Of a stretch of 64,000 nt of DNA, positions 9,928 to 17,534 are shown in pieces; positions within the stretch are counted from its first letter, which is position 1; the number at the start of each line of letters is the position of its first letter. The stretch comes from Sphingosinicella sp963974575 (lineage in GTDB: Bacteria > Pseudomonadota > Alphaproteobacteria > Sphingomonadales > Sphingomonadaceae). The stretch is from contig NZ_CAXBBQ010000001.1 of NCBI RefSeq assembly GCF_963974575.1, positions 248,001-312,000 on the forward strand. Direction: 5' to 3'. A model generated the notes under the pieces. That model was not told the origin of the DNA. It searched no databases and was given only the letters and a program-made list of their open reading frames with translations. A program made the position numbers and the translations under genes.

Positions 9928-11432
9928 GCGAAGAGGCCGTGCAGATACCAGCGCGGGCTCGTTTCCTCGCGGCCGTAGAGGCCGTGGCGGAAGATCCAGA
10001 GGCGGCGGCCGCTCTCGTCCTCGACACGGTAATAGTCCCGCGTGAGACCGGGGCGGCGCCACCATTCGGCGGCGATGCGCTCCGGCCCTTCGGCGCGGAC
10101 GATGTGGACGAAGTGGAGGCCAAGGCGAAAGCGGCGGGGCGGGCCGTCGGGCACGTCTGCGACGACATGCGAAAGCAGACGCGGCGGACGCAGGAGCGCA
10201 AGCGGGCGCAAAGGCGGTTCATCCGGGGGCGGAACCGGCCACGAACCGGAGGGGCTTCCGGGACGGAGCCGGGAGGCGCGCTCGGGTATGTGACTCGCGC
10301 GCGGATGAAAGCGCAGCAAACGGTCGGGGCCGAGCCGGGCCGCGAGACGATCCACGAGCGCATCTAGCGCGGGACCGGGCGGCGGTGCGCGGTCGAGATC
10401 GGGCTGGTCGGGGGCAAGCGGCTCGGTGACCGGCACGGCGAGGCGCACGGCATCGAAACCGAAGCCGGGGTCGAGCGGATCTTCAAGGCGCGCGAGACTG
10501 TGCGTGAACAGCTTGACGACCGGCGCCGCGTGGCGGACGGGGGCGCTGGTCTGGACGGAGACTGCCTGTTCCTTGCCGTCTGCGCGGGAAAACACCGCCT
10601 CGAAACAGCGCCCGCCCTCCCCGCGCGCCTCCAGCATCATGCACGCCTCTGCAAGCAGATCGGCGAGCACGCCGAGCACATAATCGGTGCGGGCGACCGG
10701 CTCCGGGAAACGGCGCTCGACCTCGACCGGCGGCAGCACGCGGCGCGGCGCGATGGGGCTTTCGGCATCGCCGACCATGCGGCGCACCGCCGTCGCCGCC
10801 TCCACCCCGAAGCGCGCGGCCAGACCCGACAAAGGCCGGCAGACGACGTCGCCGACGGTGTAGAGCCCAGCGCGGTGCAGCGCGGTTTCTCGCGCCTCGC
10901 CGAGGCGCAGCGCGGCGACCGGCAGCGCGGCAACAGATGGCACACCGAAGCGGGCAAGCGCCCACGCCGCATCGGGCGTATCCGCAAAGGCCGTGCGCAC
11001 GGTGAAGCCGTGGCGTCGTAGCCGCGCGCGAGCATCGCGCACGAGCCCGTCCTCGCCGCCGAAAAGATGCGCCGTGCCTGTGATGTCGAGAATGAGCGTA
11101 TCGGGCGGCTCCGGCATCACCATCGGCGTGTAGCGAATCGAGAGATCGGCGAGCCGTTCGAGCAGGCGCCGGTCCGCCTCCGCATCATGATCCGCCACGC
11201 TGAGACCCATGACGCGCGCACGCGCATCAGCAAGCGGCAGGCCGGGGAGCAACCCCAGCGCTTCGGCATGACGATCCGTGGCAGCGAGGCGCAGTGCGCC
11301 CTTCACCGCCTCCACGATGACGAGCGGTCGTTCAGGCGACCCCGTGCGCCCGGCGCGCGCCAGCCGCTCCGCCGGAAGCCACGGAAACCACAGCGCCAGA
11401 TAGCGGCGCTTCACGAAAGACACGTGCGTCAC
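9924..11432 (-). CDS. imuB: ImuB, catalytically inactive Y-family polymerase-like protein
   Basis: About 502 residues. ImuB is a Y-family paralog that bridges the beta clamp and DnaE2 in the alphaproteobacterial mutasome. The N-terminal 'RRYLALWFPWLPAERLAR' replaces the metal-binding motif of active Y polymerases, and 'ILDITGTAHLFGGE' stands where DinB has its catalytic Asp-Glu, so the protein should be non-catalytic as is known for the family. I placed the start at the GTG at 11432. GTG at 11423 is also possible, but the conserved segment begins by about 11405. Either way the gene overlaps the end of imuA by 70-100 bp. Confidence 0.9.
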   Translation of the reverse strand: MTHVSFVKRRYLALWFPWLPAERLARAGRTGSPERPLVIVEAVKGALRLAATDRHAEALGLLPGLPLADARARVMGLSVADHDAEADRRLLERLADLSIRYTPMVMPEPPDTLILDITGTAHLFGGEDGLVRDARARLRRHGFTVRTAFADTPDAAWALARFGVPSVAALPVAALRLGEARETALHRAGLYTVGDVVCRPLSGLAARFGVEAATAVRRMVGDAESPIAPRRVLPPVEVERRFPEPVARTDYVLGVLADLLAEACMMLEARGEGGRCFEAVFSRADGKEQAVSVQTSAPVRHAAPVVKLFTHSLARLEDPLDPGFGFDAVRLAVPVTEPLAPDQPDLDRAPPPGPALDALVDRLAARLGPDRLLRFHPRASHIPERASRLRPGSPSGSWPVPPPDEPPLRPLALLRPPRLLSHVVADVPDGPPRRFRLGLHFVHIVRAEGPERIAAEWWRRPGLTRDYYRVEDESGRRLWIFRHGLYGREETSPRWYLHGLFA

Positions 11433-12093
11433 GATCCCACTCCACGCGCCAGCCGAGGCCGGAGGGCCCGGCACGGCGGCGCAGCAATTCCACATCGAAT
11501 GCCGGATGCCCCGGCGCATCCGCGGCAAGCGCCTGCGAAGGCGCCGCCGCAATGTGCCAGCGCGTTTCCGCCGCGCTCGGTGCTGCCTCCGCATCCAGCC
11601 GCAGCAGAAACAGCGGCACGCCCGAGGCTTCGGCGGTCAGCGCCAGCTTCCGCGTGCCGGTGAGCCCGAACACGCGGGTGCGGCCCACGCTTTCCGCGAT
11701 GATCGCACCAAGCGCGGCAACACGCAGCGCATCCGCCGCCGCGGCAATGAGCGCCGCCTCGTCCGGCGCCTGCGCAACGATGCACGCCGCCGGATCGATG
11801 CCGAGCGCAGCAAGCCCCGGTCCATACAGCGGTGCCCGCCGCGCAGCCTTATCCGTCCGCAACCAGACGACAGGCGCGCCCTCCGCTGCGAGGAACGCCA
11901 TCAACGCCGCGAACCCCGCAGCCGCGCCGCTGCCCCCGTCGCCGAACAGTTCATGCACCCGCCCGCGCACCACGCCTGCCGCATCGAGGCCGCGATGCCC
12001 TGTAGAGACCCCCTTCCCGCGTCCGTGCGCACGGCCTTCCATTTCAGCAACGAGGCCGCGCAGATCGGCAAGAGATGCAGGCGAATCGATCAT
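11332..12093 (-). CDS. imuA: ImuA, SOS mutasome RecA-like accessory protein
   Basis: About 253 residues of the ImuA/SulA-like family, related to the RecA core, found first in the imuA-imuB-dnaE2 cassette. The segment 'GLDAAGVVRGRVHELFG' corresponds to the RecA-like N-terminal strand, and 'PVVWLRTDKAARRAPLYGPG' follows. The Walker A motif is degenerate ('GDGGSGAAAGF'), as in the family. I chose the ATG at 12093 rather than upstream in-frame ATGs because a LexA box lies at 12097-12111 and would otherwise fall inside the gene. This leaves almost no leader, so translation may be leaderless. Confidence 0.88.
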   Translation of the reverse strand: MIDSPASLADLRGLVAEMEGRAHGRGKGVSTGHRGLDAAGVVRGRVHELFGDGGSGAAAGFAALMAFLAAEGAPVVWLRTDKAARRAPLYGPGLAALGIDPAACIVAQAPDEAALIAAAADALRVAALGAIIAESVGRTRVFGLTGTRKLALTAEASGVPLFLLRLDAEAAPSAAETRWHIAAAPSQALAADAPGHPAFDVELLRRRAGPSGLGWRVEWDRDARVFREAPLSGAVVSVASGGAAGARRAHGVA

Positions 12094-12096
12094 GTT

Positions 12097-12111
12097 GTTC
12101 ACTATTTGTTC
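12097..12111 (-). promoter_or_regulatory. LexA (SOS) box of imuA-imuB-dnaE2
   Basis: GTTC-ACTATTT-GTTC on the plus strand (GAAC-N7-GAAC for imuA), the known alphaproteobacterial LexA motif. It ends 4 bp before the imuA start, where LexA would block transcription initiation. Confidence 0.85.
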
Positions 12112-12169
12112 TAAGATCATTTCCACGCACAAAAGAGTCAAGGCCGAACCGAAAACCGTTCAACTCATC

Positions 12170-12185
12170 GTAAATACCTTTTTAA
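12170..12185. promoter_or_regulatory. Possible CtrA-type site upstream of the autotransporter
   Basis: Read on the minus strand, TTAA-AAAGGTA-TTTAC matches the CtrA consensus TTAA-N7-TTAAC at 8 of 9 positions. It lies 61 bp upstream of the autotransporter start in a short AT-rich divergent promoter region. One-mismatch matches can occur by chance. Confidence 0.35.
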
Positions 12186-12245
12186 TCATCGAGACTTACC
12201 GCTGCTGGACGACACTTCCCCCGTCCGACACAGGAGTCCTTACTC

Positions 12246-15200
12246 GTGAAACTGCTGAAATCCGCATCCCTCTCGCGGAAGGCCGCACTTTATTCCGGCG
12301 CGGCGATCGCCCTGCTGGCTGCTTCTCCCGCCCTCGCCGCCTCGCTCGTGCTGAGCGGCGATTACATGAAGATCGGCCTGAACGACGGCGGCACGCTCGG
12401 CTATTCCGGCAACACTTCACCCGGTATTCTTTATGACGGCACGGGCACGGGAACCTTTAATGACGCCTACGATTATCTGACGCCGGGCACGCCGTTCGAA
12501 GGCTTCGTCGTTGCAGGCAACGGCGGTTCGGCCTTCATGCTCGCCAACAATAATGACGGCACACTCAACATCACCGGCGGTACGCTGACCGATTACAGCG
12601 GCGTCGCCTTCAACGGTGCGACCTACGATCAGCGCGCCGTGTGGACGGGAACCGCCGCCGGCCTGTTCACGATCACAAACGATTATTATTTCGATGAGGG
12701 CGATCAGCGGCTGAAGATCCGCACAACGATCACCGCACTCAGCGACCTTACCGACATCACCTTCTCGCGTCAGCTCGATCCCGATGCGGTCGCGGCGCCG
12801 GGCGATTCGAGCGTCACCAACAATTTCCGGGGCAACGGATCGGTTTCCGCGAGCGACCTCGTCTATGCCGAGGCGCTCGTTTCGAAGTATGTGATCGGCC
12901 TCTACACCGACACCAGCTACACGCACAATTCGGCGGTTACCTTCTGGACGAAGGACACCGCGTCCTATCTCAGCGGCACGGATATCGGCAACGGCGACAA
13001 TACGATCGGCCTTGGCTTCGACCTTGGCGATCTGCTGACCGGCGCCACCATCACGTTCGATTATTCCTATATCTTCGGCACCGACATCAGCGCTGCGATC
13101 GGACAGAATATCACCGGCACCAGCACGACGAGCGACCTCACCAACGGCTCCGTCCAGCCCGTACTCGATGGTGGAACGCTGCTGGTGGATGCGCCGGGGA
13201 GCTACGGCGTCGATATCAGCATCACCGACAATGACGGCACGATCGATACCGACGGCAACAACGCCGCCTTTACCGGGGTGATTTCCGGTTCGGGCGGCCT
13301 CATCAAGGCGGGTGCGGGCACGCTCGTGCTGACGGGCGCCAATACGTATTCGGGCGGTACCACGATCACGGGTGGAACGCTTGTGGGCAGCACGACCAGC
13401 CTGCAGGGCGACATCGCCAACAACGCCGCGCTGATTTTCGATCAGGCGACGGGCGGCACGTTCGGCGGCGACGTTTCCGGTTCGGGCAGCCTCACCAAGG
13501 ACGGCACCGGCACGCTGACGCTGACCGGCGCCAACACCTATACGGGTGGCACGACCATCACGGGCGGCTCGCTCGTGGGGAACACGACCAGCCTGCAGGG
13601 CGATATTGCGAACAACGCCGCGCTCGTCTTCGACCAGGCGACGAACGGTACGTTCGGCGGCGACGTTTCCGGTTCGGGCAGCCTCACCAAAACGGGTGCG
13701 GGCACGCTGACGCTGACCGGGGCGCACACCTATACGGGGGGCACGACCATCGCGGGCGGCACGCTCGTCGGCAACACCACGAGCCTGCAGGGTGACATCG
13801 CGAACGACGCTGCGCTCGTCTTCGACCAGGCGACGAACGGCACGTTCGCCGACGTCATCTCCGGTTCGGGCAGCCTCACCAAGGACGGCACCGGCACGCT
13901 GACGCTGACCGGCGCCAACACCTATACGGGTGGCACGACCATCACGGGCGGCTCGCTCGTGGGGAACACGACCAGCCTGCAGGGCGATATTGCGAACAAC
14001 GCCGCGCTCGTCTTCGACCAGGCGACGAACGGTACGTTCGGCGGCGACGTTTCCGGTTCGGGCAGCCTCACCAAAACGGGTGCGGGCACGCTGACGCTGA
14101 CCGGGGCGCACACCTATACGGGGGGCACGACCATCGCGGGCGGCACGCTCGTCGGCAACACCACGAGCCTGCAGGGTGACATCGCGAACGACGCTGCGCT
14201 CGTCTTCGACCAGGCGACGAACGGCACGTTCGCCGACGTCATCTCCGGTTCGGGCAGCCTCACCAAGGACGGCACCGGCACGCTGACGCTGACCGGCGCC
14301 AACACCTATACGGGTGGCACGACCATCACGGGCGGCTCGCTCGTGGGGAACACGACCAGCCTGCAGGGCGATATTGCGAACAACGCCGCGCTCGTCTTCG
14401 ATCAGGCGACGAACGGAACGTTCGGCGGCGCTATCTCTGGAACGGGCAGCCTGACCAAAACGGGTGCTGGCTCGCTGAACCTGACGGGGACCAGCAGCTT
14501 CAGCGGCACGACGACGGTTGCCGCAGGCCGCATGGCGGTCAACGGCTGGCTTGCCGCATCCGACGTCGACGTGCAGAGCGGCGCGAACATCGGCGGCAAC
14601 GGCACCGTCGGCGGGCTGATCGTGCGCACCAATGCGACCGCCGCACCGGGCAATTCGATCGGCGAGCTGACTTCGGCGACCTTCGTGGTTTTCGAAGCGG
14701 GCTCCACCTATGAAGTGGAAGTCGATGCGGCGGGGAATTCCGACCTGATCGTCGCCACAAACACCGCGACGATCGAAGGCGGCACCGTGTCGGTGCTGGC
14801 GGAAGACGGCGACTATCTGCCGCAAACCTCCTATCAGATCGTGACGGCAGGCGACGGCGTGACCGGCACGTTTACGGACGTGACCAGCAACCTCGCCTTC
14901 CTGACGCCGACGCTGAGCTATGGTCCGAACGCCGTGACGCTGACGCTGACCCGCAACGACATCACGTTTGCGGGCGCGGGCACGACGCCGAACCAGATCG
15001 CCACCGGCACCGCCATCGACAGCGCGTTCAGCGCGGCAAGCGCGGTGTATACGGCGCTCGTCGGTGCCTCCACGGCGGAAGCCGGGCGCGGGCTTGATGC
15101 CTTCTCGGGCGAAATCCACGCATCGAGCCTTTCGATCGCGTCCGAAGGCGCGGCGCAGCTGCGGCGTTCGCTGATCGCCCGCTCGCACGGTGCGGCAGCA

Positions 15201-16034
15201 GCGCCTGAAGGCCGTGGCATCGTGCTGTGGTCCGAAGCGGGCGGCAACTGGATCGACCGCGACGGCAACGGCAATGCCGCCGACGTGAACAGCTCCGGCT
15301 ATTCGCTGCTGCTCGGCATCGAAGCCAATGTCGGCGACAATGTGAAAATCGGCATCGCAGGCGGCACGGCGGAAGCGGACGTGACGCTGAATGCGCGCGG
15401 ATCGAAGGCGGACACGCAGAGCGTGTACGGCGCGGTCTACGGCAGCGCCGCCTTTGGCGCGCTGACGCTGCGCACCGGTGCAAGCTACGCCGACCTCGAC
15501 ACCGACACGACGCGCAATGTCGACTTCCGCAGCTTCAGCGAGGAGCTGACGGCGAGCTACGGTGGATCGGCCGTGCAGGTGTTCAGCGAGATCGGCTACA
15601 CGCTGCCGCTCGGCAAGGGCTCTGTGGAGCCGTTCGCCGGGGTGAACGGCCTGTGGCTGAAGGACAAGGACTTCGCCGAGACGGGCGGCACTGCCGCCGT
15701 TGAAGGCGATGGCCGCCGCCGCAGCTACAGCTGGTCCTCCCTTGGCCTGCGGGCGACGATCGGCGACGCGGGCGCACCCGTTGTCGGCCGCGTGCAGGTG
15801 GGCTGGGAACACGCGCTCGGCGACGTGGACGTGACTTCGGATCTGCGCTTCGCCGCGGGCGGCTCAGCCTTCCGCATCGAAGGCACGCCACTTTCGAAGA
15901 ACAGCGTGCACACCGAGGCCGGGCTCGACTGGCGCGCCACGCCGCGCCTGACGCTCAGCACGCGTTACACCGGAAACCTCGGCGACCAGGGCCAGGACCA
16001 CGGTGTCCGCGCGACGGTTGCCTTCAAGCTCTGA
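12246..16034 (+). CDS. Autotransporter with beta-strand repeats (type Va secretion)
   Basis: A 1262-residue autotransporter with a GTG start and an AGGAG ribosome site at 12232-12236. Residues 1-32 are a signal peptide ending 'SPALAAS'. Residues 33-345 are a non-repetitive N-terminal domain. Residues about 345-760 are autotransporter-associated beta-strand repeats of 64 residues, each with 'GTLTLTGANTYTGGTT', forming a predicted beta-helix. Residues about 985-1262 are the outer-membrane barrel, ending in 'VRATVAFKL' with the expected aromatic/hydrophobic C-terminus. The passenger has no recognisable enzymatic domain; adhesion or surface display is plausible. The central repeats are identical at DNA level over 384 bp. 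Confidence 0.93.
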   Translation: MKLLKSASLSRKAALYSGAAIALLAASPALAASLVLSGDYMKIGLNDGGTLGYSGNTSPGILYDGTGTGTFNDAYDYLTPGTPFEGFVVAGNGGSAFMLANNNDGTLNITGGTLTDYSGVAFNGATYDQRAVWTGTAAGLFTITNDYYFDEGDQRLKIRTTITALSDLTDITFSRQLDPDAVAAPGDSSVTNNFRGNGSVSASDLVYAEALVSKYVIGLYTDTSYTHNSAVTFWTKDTASYLSGTDIGNGDNTIGLGFDLGDLLTGATITFDYSYIFGTDISAAIGQNITGTSTTSDLTNGSVQPVLDGGTLLVDAPGSYGVDISITDNDGTIDTDGNNAAFTGVISGSGGLIKAGAGTLVLTGANTYSGGTTITGGTLVGSTTSLQGDIANNAALIFDQATGGTFGGDVSGSGSLTKDGTGTLTLTGANTYTGGTTITGGSLVGNTTSLQGDIANNAALVFDQATNGTFGGDVSGSGSLTKTGAGTLTLTGAHTYTGGTTIAGGTLVGNTTSLQGDIANDAALVFDQATNGTFADVISGSGSLTKDGTGTLTLTGANTYTGGTTITGGSLVGNTTSLQGDIANNAALVFDQATNGTFGGDVSGSGSLTKTGAGTLTLTGAHTYTGGTTIAGGTLVGNTTSLQGDIANDAALVFDQATNGTFADVISGSGSLTKDGTGTLTLTGANTYTGGTTITGGSLVGNTTSLQGDIANNAALVFDQATNGTFGGAISGTGSLTKTGAGSLNLTGTSSFSGTTTVAAGRMAVNGWLAASDVDVQSGANIGGNGTVGGLIVRTNATAAPGNSIGELTSATFVVFEAGSTYEVEVDAAGNSDLIVATNTATIEGGTVSVLAEDGDYLPQTSYQIVTAGDGVTGTFTDVTSNLAFLTPTLSYGPNAVTLTLTRNDITFAGAGTTPNQIATGTAIDSAFSAASAVYTALVGASTAEAGRGLDAFSGEIHASSLSIASEGAAQLRRSLIARSHGAAAAPEGRGIVLWSEAGGNWIDRDGNGNAADVNSSGYSLLLGIEANVGDNVKIGIAGGTAEADVTLNARGSKADTQSVYGAVYGSAAFGALTLRTGASYADLDTDTTRNVDFRSFSEELTASYGGSAVQVFSEIGYTLPLGKGSVEPFAGVNGLWLKDKDFAETGGTAAVEGDGRRRSYSWSSLGLRATIGDAGAPVVGRVQVGWEHALGDVDVTSDLRFAAGGSAFRIEGTPLSKNSVHTEAGLDWRATPRLTLSTRYTGNLGDQGQDHGVRATVAFKL
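13476..14401 (+). repeat. 384-bp perfect tandem repeats within the autotransporter gene
   Basis: The unit 13476-13859 appears base-for-base again at 13860-14243, and its first 158 bp again at 14244-14401. Each 384-bp unit is made of two related 192-bp (64-codon) modules. They alternate A-B-A-B-A, differing in words such as NTYTGGTTITGGS versus HTYTGGTTIAGGT. Absence of synonymous differences means recent duplication or gene conversion. Confidence 0.93.
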
Positions 16035-16040
16035 CGAGCT

Positions 16041-16071
16041 GGGGAGGCCGGACGCAAGCGCCGGCCTCCCC
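16041..16071 (+). terminator. Terminator after the autotransporter
   Basis: An 11-bp perfect stem GGGGAGGCCGG / CCGGCCTCCCC with a 9-nt loop, 7 bp after the autotransporter stop and followed by a T-rich stretch. The opposing sdpI gene ends at 16072, so the hairpin separates convergent genes. Confidence 0.7.
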
Positions 16072-16728
16072 TTACATTTTCTGGCGGCGGTGCCAGAGAA
16101 GCCAGGAATAGAAAACGGGCGGAAGCGTGCTGACGAGCAGCGCACCCACGACGAGCGCGCCGCGCTGGGCAGGGGTGAGTGGGAGCAGCCCGGCGAGAAG
16201 CAGCGCCAGACCGCCCGCCATCGTCGTCCACGCGCCAAGGCGGTGCGTAGCGATCCAGTTGTCCGTATCGAGCAGCGCCCACGGCGTGCGGATGCCGACG
16301 AAAAAGCCCGGACGCGATTTCGGCAGGACGTTGCCCACGTAGATGAGCAACAGGCCCACGCCCACCAGGGGCATCATGATCGGTATGGTCCAGCCGAAGG
16401 CGGGAGCGGCGACCAGAAGCTCCACCATGATCATCATGCCGAGGAGGCCGATCCAAGCCGCGCGATAAAGCGCTGCGCTGCCTTCCATGCGGTTCTGCAA
16501 CGGTTCGAGGCGCGGTAGAACGGCGAGGACCAGCGACAGCACGGCACACATCACCACCGGCGTGAACAGCGCGAACGCCGCATCGCCGTGGCGGTCCGCC
16601 TCTCCAGCGAGGTTCCAGTGCATGGGAAGCTGCGCGCCTTCGGGCAGGAGCGCGAGCGCCAGCGTTGCGATCGCGGCAAGAACCGCGACGGTGACCCACG
16701 AGATGACGATCAGTGCGTGCTCGCGCAT
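16072..16728 (-). CDS. SdpI-family membrane protein
   Basis: A 218-residue polytopic membrane protein with about six hydrophobic segments, of the SdpI/DUF1648 family. The N-terminal 'LPMHWNLAGEADRHGD' is the DUF1648 motif. The later 'VGNVLPKSRPGFFVGIRTPW' with 'WIATHRLGAW' is the SdpI signature. In Bacillus, SdpI gives immunity to the SDP toxin and sequesters the repressor SdpR. In proteobacteria the role is unknown. The start ATG lies inside the end of the sdpR-like gene (19-bp overlap), so the two are one unit. Confidence 0.87.
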   Translation of the reverse strand: MREHALIVISWVTVAVLAAIATLALALLPEGAQLPMHWNLAGEADRHGDAAFALFTPVVMCAVLSLVLAVLPRLEPLQNRMEGSAALYRAAWIGLLGMMIMVELLVAAPAFGWTIPIMMPLVGVGLLLIYVGNVLPKSRPGFFVGIRTPWALLDTDNWIATHRLGAWTTMAGGLALLLAGLLPLTPAQRGALVVGALLVSTLPPVFYSWLLWHRRQKM

Positions 16729-17009
16729 TCCGCTGTTTCCTTCTCCGCTTCGCCCACCCCGACCCGGCCCATGAAAGCCATCACGACCTCCTCCAGCGCC
16801 GACAGGTTGAGCGTGTAGATGATGCTGCCGCCGCGGCTTTCACCCTGAATCAGCCCTGCCGATTTCAGCTTCGCGAAATGCGCGGACATCGTGGGCTTCG
16901 AAACGGGAAACGCATCAGCAAGCTGTCCGGCGGACTTGCCGCCGTCCTTCAGCATCTCCAGCACCTGCCGGCGGATCGGATGCGCCAATGCGTCGAAAAC
17001 CGTGTTCAC
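16710..17009 (-). CDS. SdpR-like ArsR-family autorepressor
   Basis: A 99-residue winged-helix protein with GTG start. It opens with 'FDALAHPIRRQVLEMLKDGG' and carries the recognition helix 'FPVSKPTMSAHFAKLKSAGL' plus a wing in 'ESRGGSIIYTLNL', as in SdpR-type autorepressors of the ArsR superfamily. It has no metal-binding cysteines of the CxC type, so metal sensing is unlikely. It overlaps the sdpI-like gene. In the Bacillus pair, the membrane partner titrates the repressor; the same logic may hold here, by inference. Confidence 0.88.
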   Translation of the reverse strand: MNTVFDALAHPIRRQVLEMLKDGGKSAGQLADAFPVSKPTMSAHFAKLKSAGLIQGESRGGSIIYTLNLSALEEVVMAFMGRVGVGEAEKETAECASTH

Positions 17010-17026
17010 GAAACCTCGTTTGTTTA

Positions 17027-17042
17027 TTAGCGAAACAGCTAA
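17027..17042. promoter_or_regulatory. Candidate SdpR-like operator
   Basis: Inverted repeat TTAGC-N6-GCTAA, 18 bp upstream of the repressor's GTG start, in a short AT-rich patch. Position fits autoregulation, but the arms are only 5 bp. Confidence 0.4.
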
Positions 17043-17144
17043 ATCATAAAAATGCGTGCCGCGTCAATCTCAAACGCTCAACTGAGCGCGAATGATTGGC
17101 GATAGCGTATCGACGAAGGCGGCGTGCACGGCCATAACCGGAGC

Positions 17145-17534
17145 ATGACTCGCCACATTTACCTTGCGCTCGGTTTCGTTTCGCTGGCGCTCGGTATCAT
17201 CGGGGCATTTCTGCCGCTACTTCCCACGACGATCTTCATCATCATCGCGGCCTATTTCTTCGGGCGATCCTCAGAGCAGCTTGAGGCGAAAATCCTGGCG
17301 CACCCGAAACTGGGCCCGCCGGTGATCGCATGGCGACGCGAAGGCGCGATCGGCACGCGCGCCAAGATCGCGGCGTGTACGGGCATGGCCTTCGGCTATG
17401 CGGTTTTCCACCTGACCGGGAACCCATCGCCGCTGTGGCGCGTGCTTGCGGCGGCGGGGTTGGTCGCCTCGGCGATCTTCGTGGTTACGCGGCCAAGGCC
17501 GACGGCGGAGCGCGAAGTGGAACAGGCGCGGTAG
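17145..17534 (+). CDS. DUF454 (YbaN-like) inner-membrane protein
   Basis: About 129 residues with the DUF454 pattern: first helix 'LGFVSLALGIIGAFLPLLPT' followed by 'IFIIIAAYFFGRSSE', then 'HPKLGPPVIAWRREGAI', then two more membrane helices. Function is unknown in the family. A GTG at 17124 would add seven residues; both starts have weak ribosome sites and I prefer the ATG. The 3' end overlaps the convergent opgH gene by 50 bp. Confidence 0.83.
   Translation: MTRHIYLALGFVSLALGIIGAFLPLLPTTIFIIIAAYFFGRSSEQLEAKILAHPKLGPPVIAWRREGAIGTRAKIAACTGMAFGYAVFHLTGNPSPLWRVLAAAGLVASAIFVVTRPRPTAEREVEQAR

Noticed and set aside
7603..9978. Long plus-strand frames opposite dnaE2
   Set aside because: DnaE2 is clearly encoded on the minus strand with all expected motifs; the opposite frames have no domain content.
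13476..14401. CRISPR-like array
   Set aside because: The repeats are contiguous, 192/384 bp long and in frame within a gene; there are no short repeats with unique spacers and no cas genes.
12417..15812. An 1131-codon open frame antisense to the autotransporter
   Set aside because: It is a by-product of GC-rich repetitive coding on the other strand; its composition is Arg/Ala/Gly-rich and it shows no domain or start signals, whereas the plus strand has a signal peptide, repeats and barrel.
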